From IMG/VR virus record IMGVR_UViG_3300032562_000035, positions 1 to 54,546 of that record: 54,546 bases of DNA; one strand, given 5' to 3'. Numbering within the stretch: the first letter of the stretch is position 1; every line of letters begins with the position of its first letter. The position numbers and the translations under genes were made by a program. Below, piece by piece: positions 48,091 to 54,524 of this stretch. This DNA comes from a virus. The notes under the pieces were generated by a model. It was not told the DNA's origin. It saw nothing but the letters and a program-made list of their open reading frames with translations, and ran no database searches.

Positions 48091-48648
48091 TCACGCAGCC
48101 TTGCGGAGCAGCGAGGGTCTGATGGTCGGGCACTCGGGGAAATAGCCCCGGATGATGTCGGACTGGGCGTCCCGTGCGGCGGCCCCTGCGGCGTCCCGTG
48201 CGGCGGCCCGTGCGGCGGCCCATGCGGCGTCCCGTGCGGCGGCCCATGCGGCGGCCCATGCGGCGGCCCATGCGGCGGCCCCTGCGGCGGCCCCTGCGGC
48301 GGCCCCTGCGGCGGCCCCTGCGGCGGCCCCTGCGGCGTCCCATGCGGCGTCCATCTCATCTCGGGTGGCCTCGCCACGGGCAAACCTCCGGGCGCACTCG
48401 ATGGCGAGGCGGGGTCGGTCCTCCCCGGCAGGGACGAGATGCAGCACCGCCTCGGCAAAATCACAGGCCATGAGGCGCAGCCGGGGGTCGTCCTGGCCCA
48501 GTGTGGTCCGGGTCAGCAGCCAGAGCATCCAGTCGGGGCGTTTGCAATTCGCCCATGCAGTCTGGAGGTCGGGCTGGGACTCAGCCCAGCATGTGGCCTC
48601 GTTACAGGCGTTGAGGCATTGCAGGATCGTGGAGAGTTTGAGTTTCAT
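48091..48648 (-). CDS. Alanine-repeat protein, 185 aa
   Basis: Residues 1-100 look folded ('LNACNEATCWAESQPDL', 'DWMLWLLTRTTLG', 'IECARRFARGEATRDEMD'). Residues 101-160 are tandem 4-residue units of the type AAGA, AAWA and AARD, coded by 12-bp repeats (48169-48348), predicted to form one long alanine-rich helix. The C-terminus is short and conserved-looking. Similar Ala/Trp/Arg repeats occur in phage and bacterial small-gene regions and are prone to length change. Function unknown. Confidence 0.6.
   Translation of the reverse strand: MKLKLSTILQCLNACNEATCWAESQPDLQTAWANCKRPDWMLWLLTRTTLGQDDPRLRLMACDFAEAVLHLVPAGEDRPRLAIECARRFARGEATRDEMDAAWDAAGAAAGAAAGAAAGAAAGAAAWAAAWAAAWAAARDAAWAAARAAARDAAGAAARDAQSDIIRGYFPECPTIRPSLLRKAA
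48169..48348. repeat. 12-bp tandem repeats inside a gene
   Basis: About 15 units of the type GCGGCCCATGCG, with substitutions at two positions, code for the four-residue alanine repeats. They keep the frame when units are gained or lost. On the opposite strand they create long false reading frames rich in Arg and Pro. Confidence 0.85.
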
Positions 48649-48671
48649 GGGTTCCTCGGAATGGACAGGTG

Positions 48672-49013
48672 CTAGATGTGGTGGACGTAGACCCGGAGGC
48701 CCAACGATAGGGCGGTTCGGATCATATTGGCGGTGCCTTTGCTCCTGCCATCCCAGATGGCAATCAGGGCATCGGATTCTTGGGCCATCTGCCTGTTGCG
48801 GATCGGGCCAGCGGCTTTTCCGTGGGCCTTCCAGTCGGCGGGAAACACCCGGAGCGGGACAGCGTAGAGCGCGGCCCAGAGTTCGCCGTAGTGGTCGGCC
48901 CCAGGTGCGCCACCGGAAATGACTTCGGTGATGATGAAGCCGGAAGCCCTGATGGCCTCAACCACTGGCTTGGAGTCGGTCAGGGTTCGGCCCCCGGCGA
49001 TGATGGTTTTCAC
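48672..49013 (-). CDS. DUF2493 (SLOG-type Rossmann) protein
   Basis: 113 aa. The GTG at 49013 lies after GGGAGG; upstream in-frame codons are unsupported. 'TIIAGGRTLTD', 'EVISGGAPGADHYGELWA' and 'RNRQMAQESDALIAIWDG' are the nucleotide-binding pattern of the DUF2493 branch of the SLOG superfamily, which is frequent in phages. SLOG proteins bind or process nucleotides, and some sense signalling nucleotides in defence. The first gene of the TGTCCA array. Confidence 0.8.
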   Translation of the reverse strand: MKTIIAGGRTLTDSKPVVEAIRASGFIITEVISGGAPGADHYGELWAALYAVPLRVFPADWKAHGKAAGPIRNRQMAQESDALIAIWDGRSKGTANMIRTALSLGLRVYVHHI

Positions 49014-49123
49014 GGTTGCCTCCCGGCAGAGGATGGACAAAATCAGATGGTTTATTTGGGTAAAAAACATTAGGACCCCATTGGTTCTGGTGGTTCGGAT
49101 CCTTGAATAGCAGTTGAACCTAG

Positions 49124-49345
49124 TTAGCGGTCCCGGTGCTTCCTTGCTTTCCTTAGGTTCTCGCTGGTTTCCTTCAGATTCTCGTAGTAGGAAGACACCC
49201 TGGGATCATAGTCTTCCTTCGCGGGGTTCCCCTCTGCTGATCTCTGCCTAGCCTCCAGGACATGCGCCCTGGCTTCCTGTTTGGCCCTGCCAACAACCTC
49301 AGAAAGGCTGTTGGTCAGGGCAACCTGCGGGACCGGAGGTCTCAT
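49124..49345 (-). CDS. Unknown 73-aa charged protein
   Basis: It overlaps the previous gene (ATGA). Highly charged, helical ('AKQEARAHVLEARQRSAEGNPAK'), ending with Arg/Lys. It is adjacent to two other small basic genes, which may act with it, for example on nucleic acid. Function unknown. Confidence 0.55.
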   Translation of the reverse strand: MRPPVPQVALTNSLSEVVGRAKQEARAHVLEARQRSAEGNPAKEDYDPRVSSYYENLKETSENLRKARKHRDR

Positions 49346-49524
49346 TTGTGCATCTTCTTGAGAGTTTCGGCCAACCTGGCCCTCTTCCCCTCAACGCCAC
49401 CCTTCTTCTCGGCAGCCTTCAACTTCTTCTCGGGGATATTCTTCCCCTTTGGGACACCCAACTCTTCGTGGAGCGCCCCGGGATGCTTGATGGCACCCTT
49501 GATCCAGTTCTTCTTCTCGGCCAT
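49342..49524 (-). CDS. Small basic phage protein, 60 aa
   Basis: 'WIKGAIKHPGALHEELGVPKGKNIP' is a recognisable pattern of a small basic phage protein family (often 'WI..AIKKPGALH..LGVP.G..IP..KL'), of unknown function. Lys-rich C-terminus. The site TAGGAGG overlaps the upstream gene's stop. Confidence 0.65.
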   Translation of the reverse strand: MAEKKNWIKGAIKHPGALHEELGVPKGKNIPEKKLKAAEKKGGVEGKRARLAETLKKMHK

Positions 49525-49533
49525 GGGAGCCTC

Positions 49534-49686
49534 CTACTTGCAGCCCTTCTTGCCCTTCTCTTCCTTCTTCTCCCGCTTCTCGACCTTCTTCTCGACCTTC
49601 TCAGCCAGCTTCTTGTCGGCCTTCTTGTCTTCCTTCAGAAACTCGCGCTTGGCTTCCTTGCCCTTCTTCTCGGCTTCCTTTTTCAT
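49534..49686 (-). CDS. Lys/Glu-rich 50-aa protein
   Basis: The start follows GGAGAAAGA. Almost all residues are Lys, Glu, Ala or Asp with one Cys near the end ('KKGCK'). A single charged helix, probably disordered or DNA-binding. Co-transcribed with the two small basic genes that follow. Low complexity makes homology inference unsafe. Confidence 0.5.
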   Translation of the reverse strand: MKKEAEKKGKEAKREFLKEDKKADKKLAEKVEKKVEKREKKEEKGKKGCK

Positions 49687-49714
49687 TTCTTTCTCCTAGA
49701 GGGCCATCGTGATT

Positions 49715-49746
49715 GACGGTCTAACACAAGATAAGTCCGTATAGCA
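49715..49746 (-). promoter_or_regulatory. Possible leftward promoter
   Basis: Minus strand -35 TTGCAC, 17-bp spacer, -10 TATCTT, upstream of the 50-aa gene. The -35 is a weak match. The gap before this gene (49687-49757) is otherwise empty, which makes an internal promoter plausible. Confidence 0.35.
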
Positions 49747-49757
49747 CACCGTGCAAC

Positions 49758-50021
49758 CTATTCAAGCATGTCAACGTGGATATTCTCCCCTTTCTTTCTG
49801 AGGAAGATTGAGACCGCCATCTTCCCGCCCGGATGGGGCGTGGACTCCATGACCAGTTCCGCTTCACTGGGGAAGCACCCTGCGTTCTTGATGAAGTCCT
49901 CAACGATCTGCATCTTCTTCATCTCCACTCGTTCCAGGATGGTCGTATTCATCTTGTCGAGCGAGGTACGGTTCTTACGGATGTTCTCAGTGATGTATTT
50001 GAACTTGGCACCATCAGTCAT
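49758..50021 (-). CDS. Unknown 87-aa protein
   Basis: It overlaps its upstream neighbour (ATGA). 'NTTILERVEMKKMQIVEDFIKN' and 'AELVMESTPHPGGKMAVSIFLRKKGENIHVDML' suggest an alpha/beta fold. It has local similarity in layout to the 63-aa protein at 50265-50456 (both end in a strand with 'RKKG'), so they may be distant paralogues. Function unknown. Confidence 0.6.
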   Translation of the reverse strand: MTDGAKFKYITENIRKNRTSLDKMNTTILERVEMKKMQIVEDFIKNAGCFPSEAELVMESTPHPGGKMAVSIFLRKKGENIHVDMLE

Positions 50022-50263
50022 TTCTGCTCCTGGGAGTGTGGGATCATCTCATCAACAAGTCGGTTCATGGCAATCTCTTCGGTCTCGAAGGGACCCCTTG
50101 GGGCGGGTTCCATGACCTTGCCATCCATCAAAAAAACATAGGCATAGGTTCTCCCGTCACGCCCAGGCCAAAGGTGAGCCAGTTTCTTGCCCCGGAACCC
50201 CGTAAGCCACCAGCCCAGCCCATTGGGTGGCCGCTTCCATTTGTAGGCACTCGGACTAGCCAT
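50018..50263 (-). CDS. Unknown 81-aa protein
   Basis: Alpha/beta with 'WKRPPNGLGWWLTGFRGKK', then 'RTYAYVFLMDGKV', and a C-terminal helix with 'EEIAMNRLVDEMIP'. The overlap of start and stop codons with the next gene supports translation. No motif known. Confidence 0.6.
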   Translation of the reverse strand: MASPSAYKWKRPPNGLGWWLTGFRGKKLAHLWPGRDGRTYAYVFLMDGKVMEPAPRGPFETEEIAMNRLVDEMIPHSQEQK

Positions 50264-50264
50264 A

Positions 50265-50456
50265 TCACACCCCCTTCTTGCGGATATAGGTTCGGATGAC
50301 CAAACCTTCCTGGGTGGTCACGGGTTCGATCTTGTCCAGGCCAAGGCCAGATTCAGCCATGTAAGCCAGCATCAGGGTCTCCACCCCCATCTGGTAGACC
50401 TGGATCATGGGGCCGAGGGCTTCGTCTTCCATCTGTTCGAGTTTGCTGCGGTCCAT
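50265..50456 (-). CDS. Unknown 63-aa protein
   Basis: The start at 50456 follows GGAAGG; the longer frame overlaps the nuclease gene. Helix 'LEQMEDEALGPMIQVYQMGVETLMLAYM' then a beta hairpin 'VTTQEGLVIRTYIRKKG'. It lies 2 bases after the nuclease stop in the same operon. Function unknown. Confidence 0.55.
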   Translation of the reverse strand: MDRSKLEQMEDEALGPMIQVYQMGVETLMLAYMAESGLGLDKIEPVTTQEGLVIRTYIRKKGV

Positions 50457-50458
50457 GG

Positions 50459-51433
50459 TTACACCTTCCAGGTGATGCTTGGGAAACGGGAAGCCGACTT
50501 CCGGTATTGTGCCGCAAGATCGGGGTAGTCCTGGGAAAATTTCACAGAGTCGAAGGAACCGGCGCGGTCCTTCCACTTGACGCTGGCGGTCTCGGTGTCG
50601 AAGCCTTCCTTGGGCAGCAGATCCTTGAGTTCAGCCTTCAGGGTTTCGATGCGCTTGTCCTTGGCACGATCCTCGTCCGTCTTGGGGGAGTCCAGTTCTT
50701 GCAGTTCCTCCAGGATGGTCTTGAGCCGCAGTTCGACCACGAAATCGCCCTGCTCTTTGGGCTGGTCATGCTTCCAGGTGGGGCAACCATCCCTGATGGG
50801 GCACTTGTCACACTGGTACCCCAGTTCACCCTTGGCCAGCATCCCGAAGATGATGGCAGTCTGGGCATCCACCGCTTTCTGCCGAAGGGCGGCATAGGCG
50901 GTCTCGTCCCAGGGGATGGTGACCATCTCGCACTCGCTGAGATCATCGGCCTGGAAGTACCAGAGGGTCCCCTCGTTGCAGGGTTCCCCTTCGGCACGGG
51001 CTGACCCGATCTGGGCCAGGATCTGGTCCTGGTGATAGCTGGGAACCTTGCCCTGCCGGATCTTCCGGAAGACTCCCTGGGTGGCGGTCTTGATGTCGCA
51101 GACCACCATCTGGTCGTTCTTATAGGCCAGGAAGTCAGGGTGCGCGGTGACCGGTCCATCCACATATTCGATGCAGTTGTCACCCTGGGTTCGGGCCACC
51201 GTCCAGCCCTGGTTCCCCAGGATCACTTCGGCCAGAGCGATGCACTCAGGCTCCAGGACATGACCACGGGCAGCCTTCCCGATCCAGGAGTCGGTGTTCT
51301 CCGGGTTGCCCCTACGATGCACCAGAAGCCTGGGGCAACCACCGATCTCACTGGCCCCGATCTGATGTGGGTTATTTTTGCCTGGTCGGGGGGGCTGACG
51401 AAGCTGGAGTGCGTTCGTGACGTTGATTTTCAT
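50459..51433 (-). CDS. PD-(D/E)XK nuclease with Cas4/RecB-like Cys cluster
   Basis: 324 aa. 'GASEIGGCPR' with C33, 'ARGHVLEPE' with E61, 'AHPDFLAY' with D100, 'VVCDIKTAT' with D113 and K115, and 'HQDQILAQ' (Q138 region) make up the RecB/Cas4-type nuclease core. C208, C211 and C217 with C33 form a likely iron-sulfur cluster as in Cas4. The C-terminal part is coiled and charged. It likely resects DNA ends for the ERF annealing protein two genes upstream, as an exonuclease-recombinase pair. A CRISPR role is not indicated, as no cas or repeat array is nearby. Confidence 0.85.
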   Translation of the reverse strand: MKINVTNALQLRQPPRPGKNNPHQIGASEIGGCPRLLVHRRGNPENTDSWIGKAARGHVLEPECIALAEVILGNQGWTVARTQGDNCIEYVDGPVTAHPDFLAYKNDQMVVCDIKTATQGVFRKIRQGKVPSYHQDQILAQIGSARAEGEPCNEGTLWYFQADDLSECEMVTIPWDETAYAALRQKAVDAQTAIIFGMLAKGELGYQCDKCPIRDGCPTWKHDQPKEQGDFVVELRLKTILEELQELDSPKTDEDRAKDKRIETLKAELKDLLPKEGFDTETASVKWKDRAGSFDSVKFSQDYPDLAAQYRKSASRFPSITWKV

Positions 51434-51440
51434 GTTCCAC

Positions 51441-51545
51441 CTAAGAAAAAAGAATGTAGAGAAGACCCAGGAAGACCATCAGGACGCACAGGAAGGTCCA
51501 TGGGTGGTGCAATGCCTCACTTAGGAACCATCTTGTGCGCCCCAT
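51441..51545 (-). CDS. Small membrane peptide, 34 aa
   Basis: The ATG at 51545 follows GAGGTagtc. One membrane helix ('WTFLCVLMVFLGLLYILF') after a polar start. It lies between the ERF and nuclease genes with short gaps and a good site, so it is likely translated. Function unknown; small membrane peptides are frequent in early phage operons. Confidence 0.5.
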   Translation of the reverse strand: MGRTRWFLSEALHHPWTFLCVLMVFLGLLYILFS

Positions 51546-51552
51546 GACTACC

Positions 51553-52275
51553 TCACCGGCTCACGAACTCTTCCATGTCCTTCTTGGCCTGATCACGCTT
51601 CGCCTTGGTGTGTGGCAGGATCTTGGCTGGGCCGTACTCGCCCATGGCCTTGGTCGCACTGGTCAGCAGATCCTCGTACTCATCGAACAGGTTCATGGAG
51701 TGCATGTAACCCTTGATCTCCGTCATCAGCCCGTTGAACTCATCGGTCTCTTCGGGAGTCCATGTGTTCTTGAGGTCTGCCGGGGCCTTGGCGACCTTCT
51801 TCGGCTTGTCGGCTACGGGAGGGGCGGGAACGGTATTCTGCGTCCCCTGGGCGGTGCTGGGGCGACCGCTGGCCGCTTCCCCGTCATCGTCAGACTCGTC
51901 CTGGGCAGCCACAAGGCCCATGGCAGCCATGGCATACCGGCAAGCGTAGGTGGTGCCGCTGCCGATCACCTGGGGATCGACCTTGCCCGGGGCCAGGGGA
52001 ACCGTGGTGGACCCAAGGATCCACTCGCCCGACTCATGCAGGAACAGGGTCTCGACCGTGATCCGGTTCTCAGCGTCCAGCCCCTGGGGGATCTGGGTGA
52101 TGGCTACCCCATGCTTCGAGTAGATGGGACGGACAGTGTTCAGGATGGTAGCCAGATTGGCATACCTGCTCTTGAAGAACGGATTATCGGAGTCCTTGAC
52201 CACGTTCTTGACTTCCGACTGAGCGGCAGCCATGGCCTTAGCGATATTCCCGATGTTGTCCGAATGGGTGAGCAT
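51553..52275 (-). CDS. erf: ERF-family single-strand annealing protein
   Basis: 240 aa. 'NPFFKSRYANLATILNTVRPIYSKHGVAI' and 'GSGTTYACRYAMAAMGLVAAQDE' are the ERF signature, the P22 Erf type of ssDNA annealing recombinase. A Pro/Ala linker and a C-terminal helical part follow. The site is GGAGAG. With the Cas4/RecB-like nuclease it forms a recombination module for repair, circularisation or concatemer formation. Confidence 0.9.
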   Translation of the reverse strand: MLTHSDNIGNIAKAMAAAQSEVKNVVKDSDNPFFKSRYANLATILNTVRPIYSKHGVAITQIPQGLDAENRITVETLFLHESGEWILGSTTVPLAPGKVDPQVIGSGTTYACRYAMAAMGLVAAQDESDDDGEAASGRPSTAQGTQNTVPAPPVADKPKKVAKAPADLKNTWTPEETDEFNGLMTEIKGYMHSMNLFDEYEDLLTSATKAMGEYGPAKILPHTKAKRDQAKKDMEEFVSR

Positions 52276-52276
52276 A

Positions 52277-52525
52277 CTAGCTCTCCGTAGAAGTGGCAGG
52301 GTTGGTCCCTGCGGGGGTGGCGGTGGTCCCCCAGGTTGGAGGGGTCAGGTCGTGTGCTTCAAAAAAAATATCCAGTAGCCGCTTCCCCGCTGCGCCCGGG
52401 ACTCGCTCCCCATGGGCCCATGAAAAAAATGTCCTACGGGAAACACCTAACAGCCTGATCACGTTCTCAATGGTGCCGTGCTTGGCTACCAGTTGCGTCC
52501 AGGGTTCGGTCAGCGTGGTCTTCAT
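52277..52525 (-). CDS. HTH regulator-like protein, 82 aa
   Basis: 'TIENVIRLLGVSRRTFFSWAHGERVPG' is a helix-turn-helix of the Cro/CI or MerR-like phage type, followed by 'KRLLDIFFEAHDLTP' and a disordered Thr/Pro tail. It is the first gene after the promoter at 52543-52570, in front of ERF and the nuclease. It may regulate its own operon. It is a candidate binder of the GGCA-N5-TGCC sites, but nothing in the sequence proves it. Confidence 0.65.
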   Translation of the reverse strand: MKTTLTEPWTQLVAKHGTIENVIRLLGVSRRTFFSWAHGERVPGAAGKRLLDIFFEAHDLTPPTWGTTATPAGTNPATSTES

Positions 52526-52542
52526 GTCATCCCTCTCTCCCT

Positions 52543-52570
52543 AATATAGGTTTGTTGTGCCGATTGGCAA
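52543..52570 (-). promoter_or_regulatory. Leftward promoter of the recombination operon
   Basis: Minus strand: -35 TTGCCA, 16-bp spacer, -10 TATATT. The spacer begins ATCGGCACA, as in the promoters at 3840 and 54283, but lacks the second half-site. Predicted start near 52536, just 11 bases before the HTH gene's start codon. Confidence 0.65.
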
Positions 52571-52573
52571 GGG

Positions 52574-52813
52574 CTAAAGTTTGATCCTGAAACTTTTCAG
52601 GAAGTCCCGGTCCTCAACGGTCCAGGTGGAGTTCGGGTTAGGCGCAACTAGGCGGAATTTGCCGTATCCGGGGACCCTGACCTGGGCCATTACGGGTTCC
52701 TCGTATCCTCGCAGCATCCCGAAGGCGAGTTCAGCTTCCAGCATATGCTGTAGGGTGTTCCTCACCCTCATCTCCTGGCACTCGCGGCAGACACATCTCA
52801 GATCATGGTTCAT
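52574..52813 (-). CDS. Unknown 79-aa protein with Cys cluster
   Basis: The N-terminal 'LRCVCRECQEM' has Cys at i, i+2, i+5, likely metal-binding. Then 'NTLQHMLEAELAFGMLRG' and a strand-rich end 'VRVPGYGKFRLVAPNPN'. The site is AGAGGTG. No known family. Confidence 0.55.
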   Translation of the reverse strand: MNHDLRCVCRECQEMRVRNTLQHMLEAELAFGMLRGYEEPVMAQVRVPGYGKFRLVAPNPNSTWTVEDRDFLKSFRIKL

Positions 52814-52816
52814 GGG

Positions 52817-52999
52817 TCACCTCTGGAGGAAACGGATCAGGGCATCGGCTTCCATTGGGCCATTCTCATACAGCGCGATGCTGATGCACTCGGCAACGAA
52901 CTTCGCGGCTTGCACAGGGCACTCGAAGCGGGTGATAGCCAGGAACAGGGGCTGGGTCTCCCCCTGCAAAAAAAGTTTCATGGCATAGTCGGGGGTCAT
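52817..52999 (-). CDS. Unknown 60-aa protein
   Basis: The ATG at 52999 follows AGGAG. Helical/strand mix: 'FLQGETQPLFLAITRFECP', 'AAKFVAECISIALYENGP'. A single short domain in the leftward early operon. Function unknown. Confidence 0.55.
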   Translation of the reverse strand: MTPDYAMKLFLQGETQPLFLAITRFECPVQAAKFVAECISIALYENGPMEADALIRFLQR

Positions 53000-53027
53000 G
53001 AGGTCTCCTGGAGGGTCATGGTGAATT

Positions 53028-53225
53028 TTAGTTTTTGGTATAACCCGGGTTCTTCTGTTTGTACCGCTTGATGGCGATCATAGTCCGGTCGGCCTTGATC
53101 TCACCGGACCCCTTACAACGTTCACAGATCTGCCAGCCGGTCCAGCGGTCGGTGTTGGTCACTTGCCCCGACCCCTTGCAGTCGGTGCAGACGAAATAGT
53201 GGCGGGTCACTAGGCGGTATCTCAT
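53028..53225 (-). CDS. DnaJ-type zinc-ribbon protein, 65 aa
   Basis: Overlaps the methyltransferase stop (ATGA). 'CTDCKGSGQV' and 'CERCKGSGEI' are two CxxCxGxG motifs, the DnaJ zinc-finger pattern, without a J domain. Small free-standing CxxCxGxG proteins are common in phages. They may bind metal and proteins, but the role is unknown. Confidence 0.65.
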   Translation of the reverse strand: MRYRLVTRHYFVCTDCKGSGQVTNTDRWTGWQICERCKGSGEIKADRTMIAIKRYKQKNPGYTKN

Positions 53226-53962
53226 ATGCGATCCTGGGCATAACCACGGTTCAGTTCATCGTAGTAGGCAGCTTCTTCGGAAGTGGCATAGTCTTCGGCA
53301 AATTTTCGCTCCGCCGACCGGATCCAGGCATCAGCCAGCCCCCGGGGCACTCCATCGGCCAGAGCCTCTTGCAGTTGGGCGCAGGGAAACTTCAGGTCTG
53401 CGAATTCGGGCCAACCTTGCAGGACCGCTCCCTGCTTGGGGCCATAGATCCGGCCAGCCACCACCGGATAGGCCATGAGTTCATCCACGTTGCCCGGATA
53501 GAGTGGCTTGGGCGGGGTGAGGCCATCGGAGTAGGTGAACCACCGTTCCCGGCTCTGGTGAGGCTTGCCATAGTTCATGGCATTCATCTTGATCTTATGG
53601 AAGCCGGGGATGTCCAGGGCGCGAACGTTCTCGAAGATCGCCCAACCCCAGGTGCAGTTCCCCAGAATCTCCAGGACCGGTGCCAACAGATCCCCGAATT
53701 TCGGGGCGCGGATCGACCGGAGAGTGGAGCGGGACTGGCAGGGGATGCCGCCGATGATGCCATCGTAATATTTCCCCTTCGACCATGCCACCACATCATG
53801 CAGGTCATCGAATAGGTGGATGTCGTATATGACGCCCAGGAAGTCCCGGTAGATCGCCCTCTTGTGGGGCATGATCTCACAGGCCGGGATGACCGTATGA
53901 CCGGCCTCCATCCACGCCTTGTCCCATAGACCGGCTGAAGTGCAGAGCGAAAGAATTTCCAT
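53222..53962 (-). CDS. C5-cytosine DNA methyltransferase, compact
   Basis: 246 aa; start after AGGAGaagtaact. Motif order fits the Dcm/C5 family: motif I 'ILSLCTSAGLWDKAWMEAGH' (an unusual glycine-poor version), motif IV 'GGIPCQSRS' with nucleophile C75, motif VI 'ENVRALD', motif VIII 'QSRERW' and motif X 'GVPRGLADAW'. It would transfer a methyl group to C5 of cytosine in a short target. The recognition region between VIII and X is only about 65 residues, shorter than usual (target domains are often 80 or more), so its target may be short. No restriction enzyme is adjacent, so protection of phage DNA is the likely role. Confidence 0.85.
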   Translation of the reverse strand: MEILSLCTSAGLWDKAWMEAGHTVIPACEIMPHKRAIYRDFLGVIYDIHLFDDLHDVVAWSKGKYYDGIIGGIPCQSRSTLRSIRAPKFGDLLAPVLEILGNCTWGWAIFENVRALDIPGFHKIKMNAMNYGKPHQSRERWFTYSDGLTPPKPLYPGNVDELMAYPVVAGRIYGPKQGAVLQGWPEFADLKFPCAQLQEALADGVPRGLADAWIRSAERKFAEDYATSEEAAYYDELNRGYAQDRI

Positions 53963-53964
53963 AG

Positions 53965-54261
53965 TTACTTCTCCTGGGCGGAACGGATGATCCGATCCAA
54001 ATAGATCTTGCACATGTCAACAGAAGCGACCGCCATGTCGTTCAGCATGTTCTCGTCAACGGCCATATTCGGGCCTCCATTGATCCACTTTGAGATGTGC
54101 TTGCCCGTGGTGCGGCTGGAAGCCATGCCCGAACGCTGGTATACACAACAGCCTTCGACAGCGACTCCAACCAGGGTCTCGTAGCTGAAGAGAAGTTCGC
54201 GGTCGTTCACGCAGACCACATGGGCATGAGGCCCAAGTTCCTTGAGGGTGATGACGTTCAT
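53965..54261 (-). CDS. Unknown 98-aa protein
   Basis: The start at 54261 follows GGAGGTagcaccc; the earlier in-frame ATG at 54276 lies at the predicted transcript start. 'VVCVNDRELLFSYETLVGVAVEGCCVY' looks like a beta domain, followed by 'TTGKHISKWINGGPNM' and a helical end. It resembles small phage proteins of unknown role. It is the first gene of the leftward operon that ends with the zinc ribbon. Confidence 0.6.
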   Translation of the reverse strand: MNVITLKELGPHAHVVCVNDRELLFSYETLVGVAVEGCCVYQRSGMASSRTTGKHISKWINGGPNMAVDENMLNDMAVASVDMCKIYLDRIIRSAQEK

Positions 54262-54282
54262 GGGTGCTACCTCCATGCCCCT

Positions 54283-54310
54283 AGTTTAGGCACCGTGTGC
54301 CGCTCGTCAA
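54283..54310 (-). promoter_or_regulatory. Leftward promoter with exact operator in the spacer
   Basis: Minus strand: -35 TTGACG, 16-bp spacer, -10 TAAACT. The spacer is almost wholly the palindrome GGCA-N5-TGCC (54289-54301 on plus). Predicted start near 54276. The spacer matches that of the 3840-3867 promoter at 13 of 16 positions. Confidence 0.75.
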
Positions 54311-54319
54311 GAGGTGGTG

Positions 54320-54383
54320 AAGAAAAAAATAATAAAAAAAAATATTTCCCCGCTTTTGGCGCATGGCACACGCGACGTGCGCC
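54320..54383. other. A-rich tract and hairpin in the end region
   Basis: 54320-54347 is a run of A with few interruptions, upstream of the -35 box of the promoter at 54283-54310, where A tracts can act as an UP element. 54358-54363 and 54378-54383 form a 6-bp stem (GGCGCA/TGCGCC). No gene is present here. Confidence 0.5.
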
Positions 54384-54398
54384 TTTATCTTCTCATCA

Positions 54399-54524
54399 CG
54401 CATCCAGGCCCCCGCCCCGCCCCCATAGGGTGAAATTCGCGGCAATCGCGCCGTACGTACGCATAAACGAGTGCCGGTCCTGGGCCGGTCCATATGCCGC
54501 CCGGGTGCCCCCGGGGCTGACCCC
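54399..54524. repeat. Terminal direct repeat, right copy
   Basis: Identical to 1-126. Bases 54525-54544 are all C, where the left copy reads GCCCCCGCCCCGCC, and two more bases end the window. The C run probably comes from two-colour sequencing poly-G read ends rather than real DNA. Confidence 0.9.

Noticed and set aside
48152-48922. Rightward 256-aa ORF across the 12-bp repeats
   Set aside because: Repeat-generated shadow rich in Ala/Pro/Arg without a ribosome site; both genes on the minus strand have good starts.
50459-51433. Cas4-like gene as part of a CRISPR system
   Set aside because: It lies next to ERF with no cas1/cas2 or repeats, which fits a recombination role instead.
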